A stretch of 64,000 nt of DNA from Brachycybe producta (Eukaryota; Arthropoda; Diplopoda; Playtdesmida; Andrognathidae), in the NCBI GenBank assembly GCA_036925085.1, contig JAUPFP010000017.1, positions 3,044,558 to 3,108,557 of the forward strand, given 5' to 3'. The stretch's first letter is position 1. Every line of letters begins with the position of its first letter. Of this stretch, positions 1 through 10,995 are shown piece after piece. The position numbers were made by a program, and so were the translations under genes. The notes beneath the pieces are model-generated. The model saw only the letters and a program-made list of their open reading frames with translations. It made no database searches and was not told the DNA's origin.

Positions 1-299
1 GAAATTTTTTGTATAGGGCAGAATGGGCAGAATTTCGTTATTTCTGGGGAGGTCGTGATATTTTTGGGCAGGTGAGGGTAATCTAGGGTAGGTGGGGGTA
101 CTCCCTACTAAACTGAACCATTAACTGCCTGGAAAAAAATTTCCGGAATTTTAAAAAATTTTTGAATTTTTTTGGATAGGGCAGAATGGGCAGAATTTTA
201 TTATATCTGGGCAGGTCGCGATATTTTGGGCAGGTAAGGGTAAACAAGGGTAGGTGGGGTACTCCCTACTAAACTGAACTATTACCTGCCCGGTAATAC
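1..299. repeat. ~163-bp tandem repeat, left block
   Basis: Nearly two units of a repeat that starts AGGGCAGAATGGGCAGAATT at 15 and again at 178, a period of 163 bp. The same unit occurs in inverted orientation as about five copies at 12,485-13,270, so this block and the right block face each other across the Ty3/gypsy element. The left edge runs off the window. Confidence 0.85.
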
Positions 300-442
300 C
301 TAGATACAAAACTAGACACACACCTCTGATACTCTCAATCCACAGCGTGTCGCTGTCTAATTAGAAAAAAAAAAGAATCATATTGAAATATAACTTCTAT
401 GTGTGGACTCTATTATTTCTGGGAGTGGGACTTTATGTTACA
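300..442 (+). repeat. Truncated 5' LTR (R-U5 remnant)
   Basis: Positions 327-442 match the end of the 3' LTR (about 11,890-12,003), ending in GTTACA at both places. U3 and the start of R are missing. The left edge, CTAGATACAAAACTAG at 300, is not the LTR sequence found upstream of this point in the 3' LTR, but it is shared with the inverted copy ending at 12,484. The truncation therefore predates the inverted duplication. Confidence 0.8.
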
Positions 443-636
443 ACCGCCACTCAGCCAGTGATTCGACCGATGGAAGAGGAAGTCTCCAGCAGCCACGTGT
501 AAGACGACTCAACAACGCTACTTTCCACCTCTAGAATCCTGAGGTACCGACCCATGTGTCCCTGGTGGTTAAGTATACAACACAGGAGCAAATCGACCGA
601 AAGACTTAATCATCAACATTCAATCGACACTGTCAA

Positions 637-1029
637 ATGGCTACCAGAGATCTCTCTGTGGGCCACGCGGAAACGGGATTGTTACAAAATGGTGGAGGTG
701 CAGAGTACCTCGCCAAAAATCAAGTAGAAAATAACAGAGATGGCCGAGCTACACCAGCAGAAAAAGAGAAGAAACGCAGACCCAAGTTGAAGTCCAAGAC
801 GCCGAGGCAAAATGATAATATCAACTTACCTGAGGAGGATCCACTTGAAGAAATCTTACAAAACGTAACTGCTGCAAGACAGGAGCGACTGATGGCCTGG
901 TATGAAACCCAACAAAAATCAGGATCGATGCAACTCTGGAGCGGGCGTGAGGTAAGCACAATTCAGCGTCATACGGTAGTTGAAGAATTGAACAAGGAAG
1001 TGGAGCCCTCGTCGGCCCACGCTGAATAG
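637..1029 (+). pseudogene. gag: gag N-terminal fragment (Ty3/gypsy)
   Basis: A 130-codon frame starting MATRDLSVGHAETG, about 195 bp after the 5' LTR remnant. It is charged and lysine-rich in the middle (KEKKRRPKLKSK) with no catalytic motif, as expected for the matrix-like start of Gag. It ends at a stop at 1,029, and gag-like sequence resumes in another frame at 1,045, so the gene is broken. The same start codon and first ~20 codons recur directly near 12,198 and inverted near 12,309, which supports this start as the ancestral one. Confidence 0.7.
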
Positions 1030-1044
1030 CCAAGATCGGCTCAT

Positions 1045-1736
1045 GTGTTTCAAACGCCACGCATAGTAAAGAAGAGTGGAGGGACCAAGAGGGGCCACCT
1101 CCCCGAGACTCCTATACTACCGAGAGAAGACACGGACGAGCTGGAGGATGAAAGTTTGATCAGTGATCTCGTCGTGGAAGAATTGGAGGCGAATCCAATC
1201 ACGAATCATCATCGGACCTGTGAGGAGTTGGATAGGAAGTATCGTAGCTTACATCCACTCCAAAATCTTGCGACATTCAAGGGGACTACATCTGTCTATA
1301 CCTTTCTGGAAGACTACGAAGGGATCGCAAATCTCGAAGACTAGTAACGTCCATAAAACCTACTTCTTGAGGAAAGCAGTAGAAGGGTACATAGTGTGTT
1401 GTCTCTCCAACCTCTATAAGGAGAATAGAGGAAAGACCACGTGGGACTTCATCCGGAGAGTTGATTGATCGATTTGGATGACGAGATGAATTGATCCGAC
1501 TAAAGCTGAAGCTGGACACCATGCTCCAAAGGAAAGGAGAGGACACCAGTCAGTTTCTGGGTCGCTACATCGATCTGAGCGAGAAGGTGTTACCTGGAGT
1601 GACAGACAAGTACCGAATTGTAGAACTTCGGAACAAGCTTCATCCTACCATATGCAATGCTGTACAATCTGCACCAGGTGCAGATCTTAAATTGTACACA
1701 ACATATGTGAAGGATACTGAAGAAGTCTTGATGTAG
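1045..1736 (+). pseudogene. gag: gag capsid-like region, frameshifted
   Basis: Three overlapping frames (1,045-1,344, 1,163-1,468, 1,491-1,736) carry a Gag-like stretch. The best part, 1,491-1,736, includes LIRLKLKLDTMLQRKGEDTS and ELRNKLHPTI, the pattern of a retrotransposon capsid C-terminal region that assembles the particle. It ends with a stop five bases before the solo LTR inserted at 1,741. It is identified mainly by position between the gag start and the zinc knuckle; sequence support alone is weak. Confidence 0.6.
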
Positions 1737-1740
1737 CAGG

Positions 1741-2545
1741 TGTAACAACCTGACCGGGCCGTTACAACACCCACGGTAAATTTCGCTTAACTTACCGTCG
1801 CTTGACCTCCTTGGGACGGGTCGAAGCGCAGGCCAGCCCTCCTCTTGCACCTGTCCGTGCCACGGGTAGCGCCGGTTGGAGGTCCCTTCCCTCGCCGCAA
1901 GTCGACGGACGAAAGACTGCCGACGGGACGAGGAATCCACGGCAAATCCCCGATGGATCTTACCGTGGATAAACCGTGCACGAAGCTCCGGCCGACACGA
2001 CGATAAACATGCAGGAAACAGGACGGTGAAGTACCGGTGCACCCCACCGGTAAACCCCCACCCTCCTCGCGGTAACTTCCCCAGGTATTTATGGTAAATA
2101 ATAAAGACACGGACACCAGTGTTGAGAAAGTGAAAAATAAATATATAATTTATTCAACAAATAGAATACATAAAACACTCACTGCAAGTAGCAATATCTG
2201 CTGGTTAAATAGATGAATCTCCTGGCTAATTCCAGCCAGGAGAGGAGGTTATTAACCTCCACACACAAAGTAGACAAAAAAACGAATGGTGGCCATCTTG
2301 GCCACCTGCTGAAATGATGAGAGCATCTAATTCTTGCACATGCACACAGCATAACGGTTCACTTTCCACTGCCCAGATATAATGGCCGCCACCATATATA
2401 TCACCCCCAGGCTGCTCCACCTGGGGGAGGACAATGACCCTTGCTGGCCATTTTGTCGTCTGCTTGGCACCCAATTTACAGGTGCCTAGCAGATGACAAT
2501 GGGAATTTAGTTTTGCTCACAAAGGAGCAAAACTGGGTCATCACA
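1741..2545 (-). mobile_element. Solo LTR, family 1, inserted in gag
   Basis: On the minus strand it begins TGTGATGACC and ends GTTGTTACA, with a minus-strand AATAAA at 2,149-2,154. A related LTR lies on the plus strand at 58,073-58,842; both share the ending GTAACGG..C..GTC.GG..GTT.CA. Four bases, CAGG, are repeated on both sides (1,737-1,740 and 2,546-2,549), a 4-bp target-site duplication. No internal retroelement sequence remains, so it is a solo LTR left by LTR-LTR recombination. Confidence 0.85.
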
Positions 2546-2623
2546 CAGGGATAATGGGTAATCGAGGGAACCACGGGTCCACAACTAATGGCTCAGGTCT
2601 CCCAAACATCCCAGAAAACAAGT

Positions 2624-3235
2624 TGTGACGAAAAGGTATTTTCGTGTTTTCTATTATTGGGATCTATCATTTTTGGATCACCCTGTATGTCTCGTAGAGA
2701 TGAACAGCTGTGTTCATCTCCCTCTTCCTTCTCTCTTCTGCGCCTGCACTGTTTGTGAAAGATATTTGTGAGAGGACGTGTGAGAAGAATTACGAGGAGC
2801 CTCGGGATTGGACACGTCCCTTTGGGGGCGTGGCCAAGCCCGAGAGTATAAAAGGTGCGGAATTCAAATCTTGCGGTTCTTCAAGTAAATCTCTTCTATT
2901 GCAGACGCTCTTTAAAAGTCGTCTGCAATTTCGAAGAGCTTTTGGAAATTGCCGAAGACTGTTTGAGGGACCGCCTTCTAAACTATCGTATATCGAATTA
3001 GTAATTATCGTCATTATCATCATTTATCTTATCTTTTCTTGTCATTCTCCCAAGGGACACACAAACACTCTTTATTCATTCTGTTTGTTTGTCAAATAAA
3101 CATTTCGTTTATTTGACATTTAGCCTCTTGATTTTACATCATTCTTCAACAGACACCACAGGTATAAACAGGACTTTTCCTGCTCTTTTTGTGATGTCAT
3201 CTGAGCGCCATATTGGAACACCCTGATCCGTCACA
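2624..3235 (+). mobile_element. Solo LTR, family 2, inserted in gag
   Basis: Starts TGTGACG and ends CCGTCACA, an inverted TGTGAC/GTCACA pair typical of LTR tips, flanked by a 4-bp duplication AAGT (2,620-2,623 and 3,236-3,239). Inside are a TATA box TATAAAAG at 2,847-2,854 and AATAAA at 3,095-3,100 set in a hairpin (GTCAAATAAAC / GTTTATTTGAC). Its start (TGTGACGA, then ATCACCCTGTA about 50 bp on) resembles the 3' LTR at 11,459, so the families are distant relatives. Confidence 0.85.
2847..2854 (+). promoter_or_regulatory. TATA box of family-2 solo LTR
   Basis: TATAAAAG in a locally GC-richer stretch (GGGGGCGTGGCC just upstream, an Sp1/KLF-like CACCC/GC box on one strand). A polyadenylation signal follows 240 bp later, the expected U3-R spacing. 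Activity is unknown. Confidence 0.55.
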
Positions 3236-3249
3236 AAGTCAACGTCAAA

Positions 3250-3729
3250 ATGCAAAAACGACACAATTCGCAATGGACGGAGGCCGCACATATGCTGTCA
3301 TTGCTCAGAATCAAGCGAACCCACCAGACAATCCGACTTCATCAACTCTTAATGACCAACAACAACCAAAAACCAGTCAGAATTCAAATCAGCAACAGTC
3401 AGTACCGGAACCAAAGATATCCGCAACAAAAGAACTTCAATGGCCAGTATACGCAAAAGAACAGACCTCTGAGAGATCTCAGCACAGTTGAATGTTTTTA
3501 CTGTCATGAGAAAGGACATTTGGCGTACAACTGCCCGAAGAAAGCAGCAGATGGAACCGTCAAAATTGTTCATAATGGAATGACCACTGGGAAAAACGGT
3601 CAAAGATGTTTTGTTGTCAGCGAGAATGGGCAGAAAAGAGAGGCCTACCGCCCTTTCAAGACGGAAAACCCTCTGGAAAACGACAAAATTGCAATGAAAC
3701 AGGGATCAGCCATTCCCGAAACATCGTGA
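3250..3729 (+). pseudogene. gag: gag nucleocapsid zinc-knuckle region
   Basis: A Gln/Asn-rich stretch leads into CFYCHEKGHLAYNC (about residues 82-95), an exact CX2CX4HX4C retroviral zinc knuckle that binds RNA in the particle. It lies downstream of the two solo LTRs, 14 bp after the second one's end. Upstream the frame is confused: an overlapping frame at 3,213-3,491 begins inside the LTR. It stops at 3,729, about 660 bp before protease-like sequence. Decayed, but the motif makes its identity secure. Confidence 0.85.
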
Positions 3730-4390
3730 ACGAATCTTTGTTTGGGGTGATATCGTCGTGTCTAAAGTAACTAAAGATGCTATAACTGGACCAACTGCAG
3801 GAGCACCAAAAAAACCATGTGATTTGGACTCTTAAGGACTCCTTGAGCAACCGTCGGAGTTGATAGTCGCCAAATAAATTGATGTTACAAATGAAAAACG
3901 ACATCGAAATTCAAAAAGATCATCTGCGAAGAAGCTGAAGAAGGATACTGGTCGAAAGGGAGAAACTATTGAGATGTTTCCAAATCCCATCATCTGGTCA
4001 ACTACAAAAGCTATGTCAATTTGCGCGAATAGTTTGGAGGAAGCACAAAGAATTGTATGAGCCATGGAAACTGGAGTTCATCAAGACAGAAATGAGGGAA
4101 AGGCCCAACAGAATTCTGCCGTGTATCTACCAAGGGTAAGCAACGTAACTCGTGAGACCGCTTAATATGTAACTGCCAATGAGCAAGGCTAAATCTAGTG
4201 CCGTGGAATCCAAGAACACTATCGTAAATGCAGCTATAAGTATGAGAGATGATACCAGCAGGATTCCTGCAAACAGCGAGATGATTGAATCTGTCGTAGT
4301 AAGTGATTTCTTGCGGAGTAGAGCATGTTGTCGAAAGTGTTGAAACCACCGTGGACAACATCCTCACCTCATGTGAACTCATCGAGGTAG
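3730..4390 (+). other. Decayed gag-pol junction, no frame
   Basis: This lies between the zinc knuckle and the protease motif of the same element. No frame of useful length is open on the plus strand; it is presumably degenerate pol N-terminal sequence. Confidence 0.5.
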
Positions 4391-5018
4391 GTGATACTAA
4401 GCCCGATGAGTGTTGCCAAGATCACCATTCGGGTTGATAGCACACCTGTGAGATTTTTGGCAGATAGTGGAACTGGTTACACTATCTTGTCAGGCACAAT
4501 GGCTAGAGAGTACGGATTCCGTTATGAATCCATTCCATCACCTCCTGCACTCGGGGGAAGTTGGAGGCATACCGATTAAAGTACTTGGTCAGATGTGGCC
4601 TATGTTTGAATTAAATGGAAAGCAAGTAACTGCAAGGATGCTCATCATTGAGAGAAAACGAGAAGCACTACTGGGAAACAACCTGGAGGTTGCATTTGAT
4701 TTGATTGTTTCCATGAAGACCTCCAAGATTTACTTCGCTAACGAGATGTTCCACGAAAGAACACGTAGTTTATTGAAGAAAGGAAGTGCTCGTAACAGCC
4801 TTCCTTGGGATTTCTTTAGAGATATAGAGGAGGGAAGATGTGCTCGTAACAGCTATCTGGAGAACTCCTACACCGACAGAACCAAGGAGGAGAGCCGAGT
4901 AATAGCTCAAGGCAGGATCACGTTGAATCCGGGCCAATCTTTGAACCTCAAGGTGTCTGCTGGGCGTATTACTGAGGAAAATGAGATCCTCATGATTGAA
5001 ACAAATGATAGTCTCTAA
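4391..5018 (+). pseudogene. pol: pol: aspartic protease and linker
   Basis: Two overlapping frames. 4,391-4,579 holds FLADSGTGYTIL, the active-site Asp-Ser-Gly loop of a retropepsin; after a frameshift, 4,467-5,018 continues with EALLGNN, the second conserved flap/LLG region of Ty3/gypsy proteases, then a charged linker toward RT. The enzyme would cut Gag-Pol in the particle. The shift between the two halves (around 4,560) inactivates it. Confidence 0.75.
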
Positions 5019-6160
5019 TAGAAAAGGCGTCGTTGTGGCCAGCAGTGTGCTACAAGGGGATGGAACGTCACAACTGGAAGTCCAACTCCTGAATACCACA
5101 CTGGAGTCCGTGGGGATTGAAGACCATGAGACTATTGGACACTTCGAACTTCTGGAGGAAACAGAAGAAGAGCAAGCCTGCAAAGTCTCCGAGGAGCAAG
5201 ACTTTAGAGACATCACGGAAGCGCCCGTTGATTTCGAGAAAGAAATTCAACTTGGTCCGGAATTGACAGATGCACAAAGAGAAGAGTTCATGACCTTACT
5301 AAAGGAGTTCCAACTGATCTTTGCCTTTTCATCTATGGACCTAGGAGCGACAAATTTGACTAAACACAAGATTGAAACTGGAGATAATCTACTTGTTAGA
5401 GACATGTTACGAAGATGCGGACCTGGATAATGCATTGTAATTGATGAAACACTGGAGGAGATGAAGAAATCTGGGGTTGGACGGCCATCGAAATCACCAT
5501 ATGCATCTCCTATCGTCCTTGTCAAGAAAAAGGATGGATCCTACTGTTTCTGTGTTGATTATCGAAAGTTAAATGCGATAACAAAGGCAGACACTTATCC
5601 ATTGCCATGAATTGATGATGCATTAGACTCCATGAGAGGAGCATGCTACTTCGCGACATTAGATGTGAAGAGTGGATATTGGCAATTTGAGATAGAGGAC
5701 AGCGACATCGAGAAAAAAGACCGCTTTTACATCTCATCGAGGATTGTTCGCGTTCGTAAGAATGCATTTCGACTCCAAAACGCTCCTGCCACTGTGCAAC
5801 GTGCATTGGACATCCTACTTACAGGGCACAAATGGGAAACATGCCTGGTCTACCTTGATGATATTAGTGTTTGGAAGGACATTTGAGGAATTTTTGGAAA
5901 GATTAAGAACAATCTTGGACCTGCTGAGGACAGCAAACCTGAAGTTGCATCCAGTAAAATGCTTCTTTGGTTTCCAAGAAGTGAAGCATTTGGGACACCT
6001 GATCTCGCCTGATGGAATTCGGCCAGATCCAGATAAGGTTGTTGCCATTAAGAACTTCCCAGTTCCTGACAATGTAACTGCAATCCAGAGTTTCTTAGGA
6101 TTGGCAGGTTATTATCGAAAGCATGTACCTGGATTTGCCAACGTAGCTAAACCAATGTAA
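5019..6160 (+). pseudogene. pol: pol: reverse transcriptase, frameshifted
   Basis: Several frames add up to a Ty3/gypsy RT. They include the pre-RT segment ending near 5,430, then SPYASPIVLVKKKDGSYCF (finger region, near 5,500), YFATLDVKSGYWQ (first catalytic Asp, near 5,660), CLVYLDDISVW (YLDD active site, near 5,850), and the thumb/connection LGHLISPDGIRPDP and FLGLAGYYRKHVP (about 5,990-6,130). It would copy RNA to cDNA. Stops at 5,430 and 5,610 and frameshifts near 5,750-5,885 break it, while the catalytic motifs themselves are preserved. Confidence 0.92.
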
Positions 6161-6934
6161 GACCTTACGGGCAGAGATATACCATTTGAATGGTCAGTTG
6201 ACTGCAAGAATGCGTTCCCCACTTTGATGAGTATGTTGTCAAGAGCTCCAATAGTCGCTGTTCATGATCCCAAGGCTGCAATGTTTATGCATACTGATGC
6301 CTGTGGATATGGGATTGGAGTAATGCTGTACCAAAAGTCAGAAGACAAACGAAGAAAGGAGATCATCGGAAGTGTCTCCAGAGTTCTATTTTATGCTGAA
6401 AAGAACTACTCTACGACGGATAAAGAGTGCCTAGCAGTGATCTATGGAGTTACTAAGTTCAGGTCGTACCTGTTTCAGAAACCCTTTACAATTGTGACTG
6501 ATCATCATGCATTATGTTATATGAAGACTGCAGCACGTCTGGAAGAAAGACTTGGATGCTGGCAGCTTCTAATGCAAGAGTATGACTACAAGATCATCTA
6601 CAAGGAGGGGAAACTTCATATCGAAGCTGACTGCCTCTCGCGATATCCAGCAGGAGTGCCTGTTAACTGGAAGGCAATTCCGGAAACTGAAGACCTGGAT
6701 GATAGCGTGATCTTTGATGTGACCTTACAATGGGATTGGAGGGAAGAACAAAAATTGGACAAAGGAATTATGAAGATTCGTGAAGAGCTACGTACACAGC
6801 CGGAGTCACCTCTTCATAAGTTGTTCTGTGATTACGACATTTTGTTCACTTGTGTTCCACGGAAGTTCCGTGATCACATTCGTGAACGTGGTTCCAAAAC
6901 ACCTCACCCCAGGAGTAATGAGATTATGCCATGA
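6161..6934 (+). pseudogene. pol: pol: RNase H domain
   Basis: The open frame 6,224-6,934 carries the gypsy-type RNase H motifs in order: HTDACGYGIGVML (Asp of site 1), KNYSTTDKECLAVIYG (Glu), VTDHHAL (Asp) and EADCLSRYPAG (final Asp). This domain degrades the RNA of RNA-DNA hybrids during reverse transcription. It follows RT after a stop at 6,160 and runs into the integrase zinc finger across a further frame change near 6,900. Confidence 0.9.
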
Positions 6935-8449
6935 TGAGCCAGATGCTGGTCATGAAGGACAAACCAAGACCTGGGATCGAGCCAGGCAGAGATTTTATTG
7001 GAATAACATGAAACACGACATTTTCGAATATGTCAGGTCATGTGAGATTTGTCAGCTACACAAGTTGATACGGAAAAACCTGAAGGGTTTCTTCAAGAGA
7101 TGCCCATTGGAAAACCTTGTTAATCCTGGGGAATGGATTTTATTGGACCATTAGTACCATCTGTTGGAGGGACTAGGCACATCTTGTTGGCGGATGACTA
7201 TGCCACTAAGTATTGTGTTGCTAAAGCAGTTAAAAGCATAACCGCACTAATCGTCATCCACTTCCTAACTAAAGATGTAAGAAGAATCTTTGAGAGACCC
7301 AAGAAACTAATTTCGGATAGAGGAATGCCATTTGTTGCTGGAAACACTCAAGATTTCTTGAAAGAAAATGAGATTGAACACAAAACCACAACAGTGTATC
7401 ATCCTCAAAGTAATGGTCTTGCAGAACGAACAAATAAAAGCATCATTCAGACTATGAAGAAGTATCTCACTCCTGCCAAGAACCAAACTGATTGGGCGAT
7501 GAAGCTAGATGAAGTCTTGGAATCGTACAACTTGTCTGTACATTCATCTACGAAGTTTACACCGCATAGACTCATGTTTGGACGGGAGCATAGAACCAAA
7601 GTTGACACCTTAGTTCCAGAATGACCAACAATCGTGGATAACAAGGCAGGAAACCTCATGGACATTCAACAACAGGTGGAGGAATGCCAAGAAGATGAAC
7701 TAAGAGCAGCTACAGCAAACCTGAAAGCAGCACATGATCGTCGAAAGAAATACTATGTCCAAAGGCACATGAAGCCTTATGAGTATTAAATTGGTCAGAA
7801 AGTACTTGTACGAGACATGTGAATCAGGCCTGGCCAGAACAAGAAGTTCTTAACAAAATGGAGACAGGGATATACAATTGTCGCAAAGGTATTGGACACC
7901 GTATACCGATTATCATACGAAAATCGAGCTGGAAGATTAGTGGAAGACTCTGTGAATGTTGTAAACCTGAGACCACTATATGAGACTTACCAAAAAGATG
8001 GACCCAATTTTCCAACAACTGGAGACACCCTGGAGTCCATAGGTAACTCGTTCCTCGAAGAATCCGAATCGGAACCTGAAAAAGAAAAAAATATGACAGC
8101 ATTTGTCAAGAAGAAAAACTCACCTTCCCATAAGAAGAGATGTTGTGGACACTGCAGATGCCAAAATGCTTGGATTGAATCATCTGAGGATGAAGAAGAA
8201 ATTGAAATATTCACGAAAGAAATCCAAAAGCATTCCGACTGTAACGTCGAAATTAGAAGAAAAATGGCAGCAGACGATAACCAGCAGCAATTCTCATACT
8301 TACCTGGCGAAGATGCAATGAAATTCACCAGAGAATACGGTGACAAGCCAAATTACACGCGCAAATTATCGATGAAACAACAAAAATGGACAATAATATC
8401 GATGCTAGTGATGCCACATAAGAAGATGACGTCCCAAATGAGGAAGTAA
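6900..8449 (+). pseudogene. pol: pol: integrase, zinc finger to C-terminus
   Basis: The N-terminal HHCC finger is at 6,930-7,080 (LCHDEPDAGHEG then SCEICQLHK). The DDE core is in 7,133-7,624: first Asp near LADDYATKY, second in LISDRGMPFV, Glu in GLAERTNKSI. After a stop at 7,624 the C-terminal part resumes (7,892-8,449) with a small beta-rich module ending NLRPLYE, followed by an acidic tail and a Cys/His cluster CCGHCRC. Integrase inserts the cDNA; its position after RNase H defines Ty3/gypsy rather than Ty1/copia. Confidence 0.9.
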
Positions 8450-8463
8450 ACAGGGAGCGGTCA

Positions 8464-9121
8464 GTGACGCTAATGCGCATGAGAGAAACATGTGGACGGA
8501 GGAATACAATTAGTGAAATGACCACTAGCCTCGCACCACTCTGGATCCGGGTCCTATTGTTTATGTTCTTCATCACTGACAACTTTGCCCATGTGTTGTG
8601 CACATGTACCGGCACTATTTTTTTGGCGTCTTTGTGGTATCAAAACAGTTTTTACCGTTATCGGCCATATTTTGAGAAGAACTGTTTTCATCGCTGAAAA
8701 TTCTGGAAGTTTTGCCAATTTTATTGCGAAAAGCATCGAAAATTTTGATATAACTGTGCCTAAAAGCAGAGGAAAAAGAAGATCTCATCAAAAGAAAAGG
8801 ATTGGACTTACCATCTCCAAAAGATTTGAACGAAAAGAGGTAAAAAGGGGACGAAATAAGAAGCAATATTTCGGTCTCCGAAATCTCAACCCTTTTTCTA
8901 TTTTTAAAGTCGTAATGGTGTCTTCTGATATGGGAAAGAACTGGAATGTGGCCACTACCAGGCAGGGGGTCATGGTGTCCGTGGACCCGCCTTGTCAGGT
9001 CGTGGTCACTAAGAGAGAGGGTTCAAGAGAGCGAGAACTGAGCCCTGCTCTATTGTGCCGATGCCAGGCGGATCAAAGATGGTGTTTGAGACTGCAGCAG
9101 TGGCCCTGGAAAACGAAATAG
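8464..9121 (+). pseudogene. Post-pol accessory ORF remnant A
   Basis: Overlapping frames 8,464-8,697 (77 codons) and 8,585-9,121 (178 codons). The first has a hydrophobic run near residues 25-60 (PLWIRVLLFMFFITDNFAHV), which could be a signal or membrane segment. The second is Lys/Arg-rich (KKRIGLTISKRFERKE), nuclear-localisation-like. No family is recognised. Placement after integrase is where gypsy-group env genes sit, but I see no Env hallmark such as a furin site with a fusion peptide. Confidence 0.4.
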
Positions 9122-9564
9122 CGCAAGGCCTGTGGGAGTATAAGACTATCCCCACGCCATCAAAGAGGTCCACGAAGCGCCAGTCCAAGAAGATTTTGAA
9201 GGGGTTCGTTGGCACTGGCCAACCTAACTTCTATAAGGCAATCAAACCTGGAGAGTTCGCTCCCAGAGGGTCAGAGCCCCAAAACTGGGGGAAGGGTGAA
9301 GCCGCTGATGCCACCAAAGATTGGACTCCCACAGATTGGGAACAGAACCGAAGAAGAAATCGTTCACCCGTTCCTCACCGTACCATCGATGACATCTGGA
9401 CCAAAGAAGGCAATTATGTACCGAAAAGCCAAGCCTTGAAGGATGCAGAGGGCTTACATCGAGCTGGTCAAGCCAGCAGCCGCCAAAGTCAAGATCGCGG
9501 TACCCACTTTGAAACGACCACCGCCGCTCTCCAGCCCTTCAACAGCTGCGACAGCACCAACTGA
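9055..9564 (+). pseudogene. Post-pol accessory ORF remnant B
   Basis: 169 codons beginning MPMPGGSKMVFETAA, basic and proline-rich, with no recognisable domain. It overlaps the next frame (9,443-9,967) by about 120 bp, and both read as coding-like, so they are probably one ancestral ORF split by a frameshift near 9,450. Not recognised. Confidence 0.4.
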
Positions 9565-9967
9565 AATCCTGTCAAGGAAGTGTAATAAACCAAGCAAATG
9601 CCATCTAGAGGCCCAGTGCCAGTGTGAGGAAGGGCTCACGGACTCCACTGTGGCCCACCTCACCCAACAAAGCATATTAGATAATGTTAACAAGGGACCC
9701 ATCATCACCATCACCGGAGACCTGGAACCTAACCCAGAGGACAAAGACGTCCTGTATATTGATGCTGGGGAGATCAATCTCATGGAAGAGGAGGTTCCGA
9801 TAATGACGAAGAAATTAACGATGTTGAAAACTGTTGCGAAAGAAGCCAGCCAAGAAACCAAAGATCCCAGAGATCGGTATAATGAGCAGCTTAAGCAACT
9901 AATCGATTTGGCTGTTGCATACTATTTTCAAGGGCTGACCCTGATTGATAATGTTTTCGAGTCATAA
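9443..9967 (+). pseudogene. Post-pol accessory ORF remnant C, 2A-like motif
   Basis: 174 codons. A cysteine cluster CNKPSKCHLEAQCQCEEG lies about residues 46-63. At 9,716-9,742 the peptide GDLEPNPED matches the GDxExNP core of 2A ribosome-skipping peptides, but has Glu-Asp where the essential Gly-Pro should be. The C-terminal third (EEVPIMTKKLTMLKTVAK onward) is helical and charged. No known family. If the 2A resemblance is real it is a dead relic. It lies in the same element as gag-pol and in the same direction. Confidence 0.45.
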
Positions 9968-10606
9968 GGACAGGATTCATACTCACAAAGGACACTGGAA
10001 GATCGGACCTCACAGAAGACCTGTTGGTCCGCGGAGTTCGGCGCTGGAGGCAGCCAAGGCCTATCGTCGAGCAAAACCAGCCACAACAGAGGTCTGAGAA
10101 CCCAGTTAAGGTCCGAAGTATGAAGCTTTTTCCATAAAGCGCCAGGGGACAGCGTCACCTTAAGAGACATCTGCCCAAGGGACCAGGGACTCGTCTACGA
10201 AGATGACCAAAAGATTGTAGCACCGGAGACTACAGCCAGGAGAGATTTCGAAACTCCTGGGGCTTTGGAACCGTCTCCTGTACCATCGAAGATCGAAGTC
10301 TTGAAGAACGAGGTCACAACAAAGATAGCAGTCGAAGAGGGACTAGCCAAGGAAACGGGTGCTATCAAAAAGAAAAGGCTGTTCAAGGAACGTCTGGGGT
10401 TGCCATCAGGGACTCCCACGGTCTCCTTGGAGGTCCCTGATGGTAAACCCATCACCCATCCTCATCGATGTACAAGAAGCAACAAAAACAATCTTGAACA
10501 ATTTGTGTTCATTGGCAACGTAAAAGGACACCATGCCACCAACTCTACCTCGGTCTATTTGAATGGGACGAGACCCCGCCGAGAAACAGAGTGCCAAGAG
10601 GGCTGA
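9968..10606 (+). pseudogene. Post-pol accessory ORF remnant D
   Basis: A coding-like stretch with the longest frame at 10,265-10,606 (113 codons, starting MEPSPVPSKIEVLKNEV), acidic then basic (AIKKKRLFKERLG). No recognised domain. Stops interrupt the region 9,968-10,264. Probably part of the same large post-pol ORF as remnants A-C. Confidence 0.35.
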
Positions 10607-10995
10607 AGTCCCTCCTCATCGCATTGGTAGTACACAGTGTGTCATCCATCCTCGTCGTCAACCAGGAGTCGCGAGATGTCATGGTCTTCTTCTACGAAGA
10701 CGGATTCAAGTTGGAAAATACCGAAGAAAGGATTCAGCAATGGATTCGCTCTTTTCTTCGATGGAGTCCGAAGACCAAGATGTACATCGTAGGCCGCCCA
10801 GTCCGGGCACCTCACTTTCATGATGACCGGCAACACCTGCTTTTTGATGCTGCAATGAGCTATGCAGAAGGGCGAAAAAGCTACCACCACTACAAGGGAT
10901 CGACCGAAGCCGCCATCCAGCAGTCCCGAGAGTCCCGCCATTGTATGGGCCAGTGCAGATTACTAGGCCCACAAGACATGGGCTGTTTGTTTTGA
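10591..10995 (+). pseudogene. Post-pol accessory ORF remnant E
   Basis: 134 codons with a regular alternation of hydrophobic strands and amphipathic helices: SLLIALVVHSVSSILVV, RDVMVFFYEDGF, RIQQWIRSFLRW, TKMYIVGRP. This looks like a folded alpha/beta domain rather than noise. I do not recognise it. It ends 460 bp before the 3' LTR and is the best-preserved piece of the post-pol region. Confidence 0.45.

Noticed and set aside
8464-10995. Calling the post-pol region an envelope gene
   Set aside because: Only position and one hydrophobic run favour it; no signal peptide-surface-transmembrane architecture or cleavage site is visible.
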